Positions 48,801 through 61,275 of a DNA stretch of 64,000 bases are shown here, in pieces. The DNA comes from Atopsyche davidsoni (taxonomy: Eukaryota > Arthropoda > Insecta > Trichoptera > Hydrobiosidae). Made by a program: the position numbers and the translations under genes. The first letter of the stretch is position 1. Each line of letters opens with the position of its first letter. The notes under the pieces were generated by a model. The model had not been told where the DNA came from and did not search any database. It saw only the letters and a list, made by a program, of their open reading frames with translations. The stretch spans positions 3,534,001 through 3,598,000 of the forward strand of contig JAILWY010000001.1 in assembly GCA_022113835.1 (NCBI GenBank), written 5' to 3'.

Positions 48801-51499
48801 GCATTGTATACGCTGTCCGTGAAAACATACAAGTTTTGTTAGAAGAAAAAAAACTCCTTCGGAGTCATTAATTTTTTTTTCAATAATAAGAATACCAGTG
48901 CTTCATTCGTGATGCTGGGAGGGTTTTGTAAAAAGATTTAAGGATATTTTGGTTTAGTGGCACGTCATGCAGGTATTATCATTACCAGGTATGCTTGAAT
49001 ATCAGGACTGGCAAGTGTAGATCGTGAATCGCAGGTAGCGGGAGGTGTTTATTTTTATTTATAGCCGGTTTATAACAACCCCCCTTCTCATTTTCGTTCT
49101 TTTACAATAATTTCAGATGTATAAAAAAAAAACAACTGTAAAATTATCTACAAAACACAATCTTGATTTTAATAGAGATAAAAAAAAAACAAATTAATAA
49201 ATCAGGATAAAATTTGTATTATATTAATATACCGCGGGATTATCACAACGTTAAATATAAATAAAAAAAACGGTGCCGCATCTCTTACATTTTCATAGTA
49301 AATAAATTATTTATTATGTGTAGTATTACTCGTATATTTAAATGTTATTAAAATATATATACAGTATATCTTACTTAGAGACAGTTATTTTAATATATTT
49401 GGTACATGTTAGCTGGAACAATGAGTATGATATCCGATCCCATTGATATATTAAAAATAAACCTGAGTGCTATAATCTTAAACATATTTTTATTAAAAAG
49501 ATAAAATATATATATATATATATATGCGCCAATTTTTAGAAATTGGGTTATACAAAGCAATTAATCAGAACGTTGATTGGCACTCGTATTGTCAAGGTGA
49601 CCTCTTTTTGGGACCTTTTCACGCCAGGGAATTGAGACTAGGATTATATACAAACAGATATATGGCGGGTCTAAAAATACAAATCCACCGAGCATCAAAT
49701 GGTTTGTACAGAACTTTGAAATTTTCTTTAGGTCTTATCTTTGTGAACCTCAATAAAAGCAAGATAAGAGTTGTCACTTAGCAAATCGAGGTGTTCGGAT
49801 TGAAAAAATGTCAACATCATCAAGAAACCAATTTAATAAAACAACTCTCGAGCTAAAATGAAAATCATATATACTAGAAATACATCTCAACGCAGTATGA
49901 TCATTATTGTGAGTGCATGTATGACTAATGAAGTAATCATTAATATATAGGATATTGCGGTTTTATGTAGTAAATTTACTTTGATTCATTAGAAATGTAA
50001 TGCGTGTAGTGGGAAAATAAACACTTAAACAATTTTATAATATGTTTGTGGTTGTGTAATGACGTGCGAAATTAGCATTTGGTTTTGTCGAACTCGAAAA
50101 GTCTTTGCACTTTAGATTTTATTATGATTTATTATCGTATTATAATACTGTATTCGATATAGGGATATCAAAGCCTTGCATTGGTTTTTTTGTCGAAAAC
50201 CTTTTAGGACAGAGGAAAATATAAAAAGCACTATTAGAAGTTATCGAGGTTGTCAAACTGCATTAAAAGTATATAAAAAAATTAATAAAATAAATTAATA
50301 TAATACAATATCAACAAAAAAAAACTTCAGAAGCATATTAATTCTAAAAACTTGTTTTTAACATAATTGTGTTTTCTCGTTCAGTTTTAACGATATTTTA
50401 CAAACATTGCTGAACTAAAACTATATCGTGATTATTTTTTTAATGGGATAATCAATCACAATTCAATTAATATTGTCGATTATGTCATGATACGACTCTG
50501 AATTAAAAGAGTGGTCTTCGAGCAACCTCTCGTTTTCGGCCAGTGTATAAATTTTGGTAAATCTAAATTTTAGTAGTGTCGTGATAATCGATACCTTTAT
50601 ATTTTACTGTAAGCCGATATCAGTTCAAATCGGGCAACAATACTATTGAAATGAAGTTAGTAGTACTACAGTAACAAGAAATGGTTGGGTAATTTGGCTG
50701 GAACTGATAATCTAACTCTACCCGGCTGGCAAGGGAATGTCTACTCGCGGACATTGTAGGTGTTTCGATTTTAGAAACCAAAAGAAACTATAAGTTGTAA
50801 GGTTAATGAATTAATCAATACTTTTATTGAGTCAGAGGTACCGGCTTCACAAAAAAAATTCTTTGGTTTATTATTTACATATTTATTTGTAATTCTGTGG
50901 ACAATGAATATGTTGAAATGAATTGAATACACATGGTGGTGTTTTATAGAAATTATGAAACTGGCTCCCATGAATAACATAGTTTTATATTATAATATCG
51001 ATCTCTAATATTGAAGCCTTTGCTATAGATAAATCGAAGAGCTGTAACTAAACACTTATACTGTGGTTATCTGTCGACTTTTGTTATATACTGAAGCAAT
51101 ATTTTATTTCTAAATGATTAAAATTAAATGAAGCCGAACTAGAGCCTGCTCTGTCTGCTGATCTAATCTGAAATAAAATTCTCACTCTAAACGACCAAAT
51201 TTTAAAACAAATCAATAAATTTTATCGACAACTTCTGCTGATTTTAAAAACTTTATTTAAAATTTTGCTGTACCTGGGGTGTATCTTTGCAATATAAAGG
51301 CTATTATTCAAAATAGCAAATTTAATTGTTTTTTAACTGGAGCTATTGATTAATTAATATATTTACTGACTAACTAATTATTTTTTGAAGAAATATAAAT
51401 TGACTCGAACTTTGCCAAGAAGTGCTTGAAATTTACGGTAAACAATAAACAAACAAAACACTTGATATAAGAGCCGCCGGGTAATATATATGTATAATT

Positions 51500-51640
51500 T
51501 AAATAAAATACTTGGGTGATTTATCCACGAGTAAATTTTTATTGGTGACCGGTTTTGCCAACCTTTCACGTTGGCATTATCAAACTGAGTCTGAAGGGAA
51601 AAAAATTACTCAAGTATTTTATTAAAAATATTAAAATGGA
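51500..51640 (-). repeat. Dispersed repeat, ACCGGTCACCAATAAA family, copy 2
   Basis: It begins AATAAAATACTTGGGTGATT and contains TTGGTGACCGGTTTTGCCAA followed by CCTTTCACGTTGGCATTATC. Here the terminus reappears inverted (AATTACTCAAGTATTTTATT at about 51605-51625), so this copy has 20 bp inverted ends. Confidence 0.65.
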
Positions 51641-51769
51641 ATTCCACTCTCGGTCAAATATATTGATTAATTTATATTCATGTAGCATAGAAAAATAATA
51701 AAAATCAAACAACAAAGCAACTTACAGTCCTGGTCATCAGGGCAACACTTCATCCAGCGAAAAAGCGAA

Positions 51770-51960
51770 ATGGCATCACCGAAACCCATTCAACCGAAAA
51801 AAGGTTGGACAGCCGCAAATAGACGTCCAGCCCGGCGGTGATTTCTGCCGGTCCGGTTTTCCACAAAAGCCTCGCGTGTCTCCAAAGGCTTCTCGGGCCG
51901 CGGGGCCTGCGTGAAATAAAAACTCAAATCAGACGAACAGCGGGGCGGGGCGTGTTCCGG
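51770..51960. other. GC-rich block next to a tandem array
   Basis: About 190 bp with GC content far above the surroundings (CGGGCCGCGGGGCCTGCG at 51895-51912, GCGGGGCGGGGCGTG at 51939-51953). The minus strand is open for 82 codons (52038-51790), but the composition is unlike the other genes here and no family is recognised. It could be a CpG-rich internal promoter or the unique flank of the repeat array. Confidence 0.4.
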
Positions 51961-52970
51961 GAGGCACCTTGGCCGTAGAAGCGTAGATGGACGGCCATGC
52001 CCTGCCGCCATTTTCATGCTCCGTATAAAACTGTCCATTTGAACGCATTGTCTCCATGTTATTGTGCAGTTATATTAAAAATAGTTTATTTATTTGATGT
52101 ATAACATCCATGGAAGCATTCACACTTAGTAAAGTGTCAATCAGCCACCTTGGGCTTAGAGGTATATTTTGACGGCAATCCCATTTCGCCATTTCCATGC
52201 TCCGCATAAAGGTGTCTATTTAAATGCAATATTGTGCAGTTATGTTAAAAAATGCTTATTTATTTGATAAATAACCTCCGTGGAAACATTCAAACTTAGA
52301 TGATCAAAATGATGTGTCAATAAGCCACCTTGGACGTAAATGGACGGTGTATTCTGACGGCCATGCCCTGTCGCCATTTCCATGCTCCGCATAGAGCTGT
52401 TTATTTGAATGCATTATTGTGCAGTTATGTTAAAAATAGTTTATTTATTTGATACATAACCTCCATGGAAACATTCAAACTTAGATGATCAAAGTGAAGT
52501 GTCAATCAGCCACCTTGGACTTAGAGGTGTACTTTGACGGCCATGTCCTGTCACCATTTTCGTGGTCGGCATAAAGCTATTTATTTGAATGCATTATTGT
52601 ACAGTTATGTTAAAAATTGTTTATTTATTTGATATATAACATCCTTGTAAGCATTCAAACTTAGATGATCAAAGTGAAGTATCAATCAGCCACTTTAGAC
52701 GTAGAGGTGTATTTTGACGCCCATTATTATATTTGATACAAAGCCTTCTTGGAAATATACAAACTTAGATGGTCTACGTGAAGTGTATGTGTCAATGATA
52801 TTTTGACGTCAATGCCCTGTTGCCATTTCTATGCTCCGCATAAAACTGTCTATTCAAATGCATTGTCTTTATTATACTCTGCATTTGTGTTAACAAAGCT
52901 TATTCATTTGATACATTACATTTTTGGAGACATTAAAGCTCAGGTGATCAAAACAAAATGTTAACCATGA
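51961..52970. repeat. Tandem array of a roughly 181 bp unit, 5-6 copies
   Basis: The block GACGGCCATG...CCATTTTCATGCTCCGCATA, then TTATTGTGCAGTTATGTTAA, TTATTTATTTGATA and TCAATCAGCCACCTTGGA recurs with starts near 51990, 52171, 52356, 52536, 52716 and 52804. Spacing is 181, 185, 180, 180 and 88 bp; the fifth copy is internally deleted. Divergence increases toward the right end. Confidence 0.85.
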
Positions 52971-53727
52971 ACAGGAGGCCACGTGTTTAATATAGGCATA
53001 TAGTGAGATGCAGTTAGAAGCGAATGCAGCTGTGTCTGATTTGTTGCTTCTCTAAGTATTAAATGGCTTACTGACACGACAATCTATTTGGCTGTATACA
53101 TATGTATTGCAACCAACAACCAAATACACATTTAAGGTTAAAATTGCAAGCTAATTTGCAGCGTAGTATTTAAAGATATTTTTAAAATGTCCAGCTTGAA
53201 AAATGGTTGAGATTTGCCAAAAAAAAAACATATATTCACTTGCAAACGTCTTTATTTATCATAAAGTCAAATAAATGGTGTCCTTATAGCTAAATTATTT
53301 CAGGTTATGGAAATCATTTTTAGGTTAAATTGTGATGAGTTTGAGTACGTAAAATAATGTGTAAAAAAAAAAAACCCTCTGTTTGGCCACTTGTTATATA
53401 CTTTGATTTATGTTTATATTTGGGACTAATTAGCCTGAATAAAGTAACATGCTATAATTAGACGCAGCTTTCTAGTCATTTGGGGGTAATTTGTGAATTC
53501 GGACTTTTAATTATATATTTTTACAATGTAATATTTTTATGCGGCTATCCTTGGCAGCCATCGTTACAGCTCCCCAGGTACGTGGAATCACGAACACTGG
53601 ACACGCAGTTTTTCTGTGAAATCGCGAAAAAGCACACTTCACAGTAATGTTGTGCGAGTTATATATAGAATATAGATCACCTCACGTGAAAAGCGCATTA
53701 TTTCAATGTCATTATAATTTCAGCAAG

Positions 53728-53805
53728 AATTATGGCCGAATTCCTGAAGGAAACCGCGTTGGGTGTCGTGACGCCGGCCATAGAGCCCTGGCTCGCTTTC
53801 AAACT
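53728..53805 (+). other. Weak candidate exon in the giant intron
   Basis: After TATAATTTCAG the sequence is GC-rich and, read in the phase left by the 41673 exon, gives ARIMAEFLKETALG and then VVTPAIEPWLAF before an in-frame stop at about 53834. A weak donor (CTTAA/GTTAAT) could end it in time. It could be a continuing exon, a terminal exon, or chance. Confidence 0.2.
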
Positions 53806-55599
53806 TAAGTTAATTAAAATGTTTATAGTGCCCTAATGGTATAAATTAGTGGTCATAAATAATTCTTTCAATATGTGCTATTCATTAACGAAGAGAATCT
53901 TACGTATTTATTATACTTTTAAAACATCATTAGGGAAAAATTCTATATACAGTAACAAGGCTTCTGATTTTCAGGGCTGTTTTTGTTATCCACGACCACA
54001 TGATTAAATTTATAACACTAAATATTTGAAAAAATATATATGACTTTTTTTTGTTATTTTATCCCTGTTTTTTTAGTGTGTCGTATCTAGTTTTTTATAG
54101 ATATAACTGTTTGTTTTTAAAATCTACAACTCCAACATTTGATCTCAAAACCAGAACCATATCGAGTCGTGAGAAGGTAATATTTTCCATATTCTTGTGG
54201 CTAGTCATGCTCATAATCGTGCAATACTGTTTTTTTAGTCACATTTTTATTTACTAAAAAACTCTTTTTTAGTTATAAACACTTTTTTACTTCTATATTA
54301 TAATATTTTTAAATTAAAGACTATGTAAACTACATATTTCATAGTTTCACACAAATATCAGTTGGTGTCTGTTGAAATACATCGATTGATTTCTGATGTG
54401 TGTTTTTTTAAACAATACTGAACGATTTACCTTATTAATATTCAGTGCCAGCTATATTTACCTGGCTATGAAAGCCTTCTTCTGCGAGGGTGGTGACCCT
54501 TGTTCTGCTTTGTAATCCCCCAAGCCACATGAAGGATCACTAGTTTTAATGAAAAGGTGATATCACCTTGAATTTGCCAATACAAATAAATTAAGAAAAA
54601 TGTGAATAATTTACATTTTTATTACATGGATTTACATTTTTTTGTGAATACACTATGCTAATGATTAAGAGCCAATGAACGATTGGGTTTTTATTTATTA
54701 CAAATATAATAATATAACAAATCAGAGACTTAAAAATAATTGTGTTTTTTATAAAAAGACTCAAAAAACTTAGACGACAGTGATTTTTATAATTCATCGC
54801 TGGGTTGTCGGTTGTGTTTTCCCGTGTATAGGCCGCTTGAGTATCTAGCTGGTAGTAATGAGACATTTATATACATATATAAATTGAACAATGTATAAAT
54901 TTATACATTCCTTCATGACTATGTTGCGTATTACGTGTCATTCAGTAATATTAGTATTCGCGGTAAATTTCAACAAAATATCACGCGACCCTTGGCATAG
55001 TGCAAGTGCCTCATCAATCATGGTTTTGCTACAGTTCATGATGATTAATTGAGAATAAGTATGGCGGATCTTAATGGGCTCTATTGAACTTTGGGAGAAT
55101 ACGTTCATAACAGTACAAAATTACTATTTATGAACGATTTTTGTGTTAATTACTTATCAAGCATAATTAAAATCTGTATCACCTTAATTATGTTTATAAA
55201 AGGTATTTGTTTTCGTTTATTTAAGAAATTGTTTTTTTTTTGTTACAAATATCTTTTTCTTCCCCCATTACAACTTTAGTCCGTCCCGCACATCTTCCTT
55301 TTTCTTTCCACTCAACCAAATTACGTACTTTAATTATAGCATAATATATAACTGTATCTAAATATGAAATAAAATATCATAGCAACACAACTCTCGATAG
55401 AAAAACCTTAAATACAGTCTCAATACTTCAATTATCAAACTCATTACAAACTTCCACTACGTCATTGCTTTCATCTTCAATTAGTATTTTGAGTTGCATT
55501 AACGCAGACAATAATTAAAATAATTATAACGAGTCGTTGGTTGATGAGCTGGTCGAAAAGTTTTAAATGAAAAACACAGGTTCTTATGACTATGCCAAC

Positions 55600-55740
55600 A
55601 ATGCGGAATGTTTTATTACTTGATCTTGCGCGCAGGTTATGGGGTTTACAAAATGTGGCATAGGTGGTAGCATACATGGAATTATATATTTTAAGATAAA
55701 TATTCAATATTTGTAAAAAAAAAAAACCCTTTATCTGGGG
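55600..55740 (+). mobile_element. tRNA-derived SINE, copy 2 (diverged)
   Basis: TGATCTTGCGCGCAGGTTAT followed by GTGGCATAGGTGGTAGCATA and TACATGGA matches the family core, and it ends near CCCTTTATCTGG after an A-run. Confidence 0.6.
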
Positions 55741-58333
55741 GCAGATGACATTGTAGCTGTTACGTTTGTTCATGCTCCCGACCATGTGCGTTCCTGAGAA
55801 CCTGTACTGAATAATAATATGGCGTCCACTCGTGCTGTAACTTACATTATGGCGTGCCATAGTTCATCAGCCTGCGATGACTTTATATGGGAGAGTCAGA
55901 CATAAAGTACTTTGCAAGTATTTCCAGTCCGTATAAGTATAACCTGACATAGCCAGTTTAAGAATGCAATACTCGTTTTCGGCGTAACTGGAATATTTAA
56001 GAGCCACTGTGGTCTCGGATAGATGATCGTAACTGATTATATTTATGCGAATATCTATAATGTTTGATCTGATTTTTATTTTGTAATGGCGTCCCTGTGA
56101 TATGAATGCAGTAGTTATTATCACTTTACAGGAAATATGCATTCTTGGCATGATGCGCAATTAACAATCACCTCATGTACAATTACACTCTAACCCTAGA
56201 ATTTGAGACTACTGTACCTATATTATATTACAATTATTTCAGAGCTGTTTCAACTACTTAAGGATCGGTACAAATAAATTATTTTATGCTACTATAAATA
56301 GTTGATCCTTGACTTAACACGTGTTATGTAAAGATGACCCGCACTGGTCTTCATAGCATTGCCATTACTGACGGTAATTAACTATGCTGGTTGTAATAAA
56401 AAAATACTACTTTATATTTTCCTTGTATTTTATTATAGTTTACGATGTATAATTTATTTCTAATGGCAGTGTAGCAAAACACAGTCAGTGCATGAACTCA
56501 TGGTCATTCGTGGTATTTGCCATAGGCAGACAGCAAGCTTCCTAGGAGACATTATATCGATTGCTAGATTGCTACCAAATCTAGGATGGCGAATGGTATC
56601 GATTGTGGGTTGGGTCTTGTCTATTATGGGTGTCGCCCGCATTTTATATTTGAAAATGTATTTTTTAAATTTACTAGAAATCATCGCGAGCGTTGCCATG
56701 CCTCACCGTGGAACCACTCTCACAAATAGATTGGTCGCAAAGAGCGAATTTGTTTACAGTTATGGAATATCCAATAACCATTCGGCTTTAGATGAATTCA
56801 ATGTTCATATATCAAGATAATCACGGTTGATTCTACGAAATAATCAAAACTATGCCCGAGTCATTAAAATCAACCTAAACCTCGCCTCAGTTAAATCATT
56901 CAAGTTTTGTTACCCGAGGCGATATTTGACTACAAACTGCAGAATATAAAATACTTATAAACGTGATTATAAATTTCTTAACCAAAAATATACATACCGC
57001 TATTGGGCAAGCAGTGTCAATATATTATTTTTTTGATGCCTATTGAAATTGGTGACTATTCCATCGCACATATTTCTATCCTGCATCCACGTAAACTTCC
57101 TCCTTCCCATGCCCATTTTTTCTTTAGATTTTTCCTTGAACGATCAGCTGTAGGAATGCTTTATGAAAAATATACGAAAAAAGTGGCTAAAATGGGAGAA
57201 CTTCGGCTTCTTTACCAACGTCAGGAGTTTTCTTTCTAATAATGATTCACGATCACAAAATTATAATTTTATCAGGTGTTTGCTTAATATATCCATAATT
57301 TTTCTTTGATTTAAAACTCTTGACTAGTCTTTTGGGTTACGTCCAGCCTTTTCCCCTAACTTTACGTTTACACAAGGTTTTCAACTCTCGTCGGGCAATC
57401 TGCTCTCTGTGACTTTCGATGACTCAAAATATAATTTTTTAAAAGACGTAACATACGGGTATGCGCGAAATCAGGATGTTTAATTTTAATGGTGCAAAAT
57501 TGAGTTGTAACGTAAACAATATGATCTGTTTCTTTTCCAATTAGAATAATGTTTTGATAATTTATTGATTAATGGGGCGATATTTACACGAGCAACACGC
57601 CCGGGGATCTCCTCAGTTGCGATGTTAAACAATATATTTAAAGATGTTTCTAGATAATAAATACCTTACTATGATAAAAAAAACTATTTTTAAAAGTTTT
57701 TCTAGAGTGCAGACCAAAAAAATATGCAACACAAATCATTTTCGTAAATATTTTATAAATTTTAATAATATGACCACATTTTTTATGTATTTTAGATTTA
57801 GATTATAAATTGTTACAGCGAATTTCAGCGAAGGTCAATCTTTCTTTAAAAGTCCCGCACAGCGTCAATCTACTTGTTACTATCAAAAATGCTCTAAAAT
57901 TTTTTTTACGTCCGATTTTTTATATTTATTGGCTGTCGATTGTTATGGGGTACTCTACGGTGTTGTTGCATTGTCAATGGGTGGGAATCGTCCGGCTGAT
58001 TCGGCTCCAAAAGGTTTGCGAGAGCTGCATCAGAGTGACGTCACCAGGCCGGCGGGGGCCGCGGCGGTCGATATCCCTGCGATGAACTATCTGGCCAGTT
58101 ATTTTTAGTTATCCCCAGTCATTACGTTCACTGAATATTTCATACTCAATTGATACGGCCCAGCATTCCTGGTTAAATTTTATTTGTTATCGTTAATTGA
58201 TTAACCTTTTTGGACCGGCGCACATTTGCATAGAAAAACAAACAACATCGTAAATAAGACACGGCTTCCAACTGAAGAGCTCTACAGCTAAAGCTTTCGT
58301 TTTGTATTTGGCATTTGATTCTAATATTTTTGA

Positions 58334-58425
58334 ATAAAATACTTGAGTGATTTTCCACATTTTCGTTTTTATTAGTGACCGGTTTCGCCAACCTTTCACG
58401 TTGGCATTTATCAAACAGAGTGATG
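58334..58425 (-). repeat. Dispersed repeat, ACCGGTCACCAATAAA family, copy 3
   Basis: It begins AATAAAATACTTGAGTGATT, then TTAGTGACCGGTTTCGCCAA and CCTTTCACGTTGGCATTTAT. The left terminus is identical in position to copies 1 and 2. Confidence 0.65.
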
Positions 58426-58879
58426 GGCTCATCATTACGAACAGCAGAAAAAATATAAATCCGATATACTAAATAATGCGTGTTCACTTGTGGCAAGCAG
58501 TTTTTTTTAAACGGTTTTTTTTTCATGTATTATTTAAAATACTACTCCAAGTGTATATTTTCAGTGCAATTGCATATTATTGATATTTTAGAGCAAGCAG
58601 CGATTTTATTGTATTTTATTGATGGTTACATCATATATACGCCAATGTGTGGGGTTAGTACTTCTATCACACTGAAAGCTCTCGAAAAGTCGTAAAAGCA
58701 AACCAACTAGAAAGTACGACTGTGAGGAGGTGCGAGGAAACGTATTTTCGTAAATTTGATGGATGTGACAGTGTATTAGGCCTGTTGTTTGGATGAATAG
58801 GACATTTTCTGTAATAATAATTTTCATGAGCACTCCCATAGGGATATTTGTAGAATATTATGGCGCAATGCTTATATAG

Positions 58880-59016
58880 TAAAAGTCTTCTAAACAGCTT
58901 GCAAACCGATTTGCAACTGGCTGATGGCGTTTTTTTTTGTATTTTTTACTAAAACGAAACCATAAAAAAAACCGAAATAAAAAGCAAGTTGCAAGTTGTG
59001 TCGCTGCGTGGTCTGA
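58880..59016. mobile_element. Degraded MITE, AAGCC family
   Basis: The right end reads CAAGTTGCAAGTTGTGTCGC followed by TGCGTGG, and the interior carries the CAACTGGCTGATGGCG block also seen at 45705. The terminal bases are lost. Confidence 0.5.
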
Positions 59017-59629
59017 TTCTAACTGAATTCACTGAGCTAGTATGAATAATTGGCTTTTATCTGTACCGTGTATCAAGATATTTTATTAATTAATTTAGGA
59101 GTTTATTTATACCTGGATGTATGTCAGGCTCTGCAAAGCTAAAGCTCAAGGCAGCCCGAGGCCGCATACAATCCTACACACAAAGCCCCTAAATCCTACT
59201 GAAATCGGTGATACGTGGTATGTGATACTAAAGTACGTTTGTTTATAGTTCTACATATTTTTCTATTAGCGAGAAAATCTTTGGGGAACATCTGATTTCT
59301 CGTATGGCCTCTAATTATACACGAATTCACTTTCTACAGCAAATCTAGGATAAATGGCCACGAAGTGTGCGGTCGCAGGGGTCGTTGCTACAATGTAATA
59401 ACTGCATAGAAAAGAAGTGCATTATACTGCACAAGTCAGTCGACATGCAACGAGCAAGTGAGTTAATTGTTTAGAGTTGCATAATTGTATTTGAACTGAG
59501 CTGGAAATAGGGCAATATGTAGATTCTAGTTAATTTTTACATAGAACTACAGTCGTGAAGTCGCGGTCAATGCAAATTTGATTTATGAAAAATTAATTCA
59601 AAATAAACATTGTGTTGTACTTTCGATAT

Positions 59630-59781
59630 TAAAGCTCTCTACACGCGCAGCAACAACTCGCAAAAAAGCAGAAAACAAACAAAAAATAAAGCCTGGTAGG
59701 TATTTTATCGAAGTGGCAATTTGTTGTTGCAATTTTTTGGTCGGTTATCAGTTGTGTCGCGACGTGTGTACGGGGCTTTAT
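59630..59781. mobile_element. Complete MITE of about 150 bp, AAGCC family
   Basis: The left end TAAAGCTCTCTACACGCGCA pairs imperfectly with the right end, which reads GTTGTGTCGCGACGTGTGTA then CGGGGCTTTA. TA appears at both outer borders, consistent with a TA target duplication. Confidence 0.65.
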
Positions 59782-59949
59782 GCCACTTTTAATATGGCCA
59801 TAATATCGGAATACCACAAAAACTGTACAGTCGATACCAATAATATATTATCAGCAGTGATAATTTCCTCGAGTTTTGTACTTATCTGAATTTTGCATTT
59901 ATTTATTTAATATATGAAAAAATAAGGTTCTACATTTTCTTTTTGTTAA

Positions 59950-60115
59950 TTTACAATAGTTCTTAGGGCTGAGTTTGCAATACGGCGTGTGGCTATCTCC
60001 TGATCCTGCGCGCAGGTTGTGTGGCTTACAAGGTGTGGCTTAGGTGGTAGTGTACATGGATTTCTCTATATTCGTTATTGAGTTTGTGTAGGGAAAAAAA
60101 TATGTAAAAAAACCT
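59950..60115 (+). mobile_element. tRNA-derived SINE, copy 3
   Basis: It contains CGTGTGGCTATCTCCTGATC, then CTGCGCGCAGGTTGTGTGGC and TTACAAGGTGTGGCTTAGGT, and continues through CGTTATTGAGT and GTAGGGAAAAA to an A-rich AAAAAAACCTTATCTGG end. Its A-box part is decayed compared with copy 4. Confidence 0.7.
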
Positions 60116-61119
60116 TATCTGGCGTGCATTTTATATAATATGAAGTCGCGTTGCAGATTACGTGTGACGTCAGACTATCGATTGTCGGGTGTAAATGTGT
60201 CAACCAGAGTTTCCCAATTAAACCACAATTAGTTATCTTTTTCCATACCTTGTATTACAGATTCATATTATAATTTGTTAATTTTATTATATTGGTTGTT
60301 GATTGAATCACAATCAAACGAATAGGTGTAAGAAACATAGTTTAATTATCATGTAGAACCGTTAGTCAAAATCATCGATAGGCTTGTTTAAAGGGAAAAA
60401 TACCACATTTATAACAAGTATGATTAGATAAATGACCAATATATTATGAAGACAGTTTGGTAGTGTGCGCTTTGTATTGAAAAATATGAATCGCATTTTG
60501 ATTTTTTGACTGGATGGTATGAAATATATATTGTACTTTTTAACGTTTGCATCTTGTTGTTATCATGAAAAAGTATATTGTTATTTATAAGTTTAATAGC
60601 ATACGACTGTGCCTTGGCGTTCACTGCCAGTGTAAAGGCGCTCTGTCTCACGGGGTATTGTATTGTATTGTATTTGGACAGTTTCGATGTACCTCCACAT
60701 TCCTAACTGGCCGATCTAGTCAGCATTTCCAATATTGCTCAGTGTGTGGTAGTTCTCTGTTTGCTCGGTTTGGGTTACCAATCACCCGAAACCGTAATAG
60801 TGTTTGTTTTTTCAAGCAAAATTCTTTTGGAGCTCGTAATTGGATAGTAAACCGAAGTAACAAGCCCACTTGTTAACTAACCAATAGCGTCCTCTTTTGC
60901 TTAGGCTGTCGTTAAAAACACCCGAAATAAAGAGAAGCTATTATTGTACTCCATCCTAAGATCTAAAACACATAAGCAACAAAATACAATAATAGGATGC
61001 TCAGAAAGTCACTCAGTTTACCTTCTTGTTTTATTTTTTATATTTTGTTAAAAGTCTATCTTTTTTTTATCTAGTTCTCAGTTATTTATTTAATTTATTC
61101 ATCAACTCATGCAGAAAAC

Positions 61120-61275
61120 GGGTTTTTTTACACATATTTTCCCTACGTTACTCAATAACGAAAATAAAGAAGTATATGTACGCTACCACCTAAGCCACAC
61201 CTTGTAAGCCCCACAACCTGCGCGCAGGATCAGAGGATAGCCACATACCGTGTTATAACCATTGAGCTATTGTAA
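61120..61275 (-). mobile_element. tRNA-derived SINE, copy 4 (best preserved)
   Basis: Read on the minus strand it starts ATAGCTCAATGGTTATAACA then CGGTATGTGGCTATCCTCTG, a clear tRNA-like A box (TAGCTCAATGGTTA). About 26 nt later CTCTGATCCTGCGC could be a decayed B box. The core GGGGCTTACAAGGTGTGGCT follows, then TTAGGTGGTAGCG. No autonomous partner was identified. Confidence 0.75.

Noticed and set aside
49524..49781. Plus-strand 85-codon frame after a TA-repeat
   Set aside because: No similarity, no splice sites or promoter. Low-complexity DNA lies just before it.
53521..53590. Strong donor-like CAG/GTACGT after ATGCGGCTATCCTTGG
   Set aside because: Joining it to the acceptor at 53727 gives an early stop, and no promoter signal was found. 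Not enough for an exon call.
55477..56160. Two consecutive minus-strand open frames (97 and 127 codons)
   Set aside because: No recognisable domain or family. The second frame carries an internal donor-like GTAAGT near its start and its end overlaps a SINE copy. I could not support a gene.
56460..56820. Overlapping open frames on both strands
   Set aside because: Neither protein resembles a known family, and mutual antisense openness in one place is a common by-product of local composition.
57810..58085. 91-codon frame ending in a GC-rich block
   Set aside because: Composition changes abruptly inside the frame and the sequence is not protein-like at its AT-rich start. Only the GC-rich end with a CRE site is notable.
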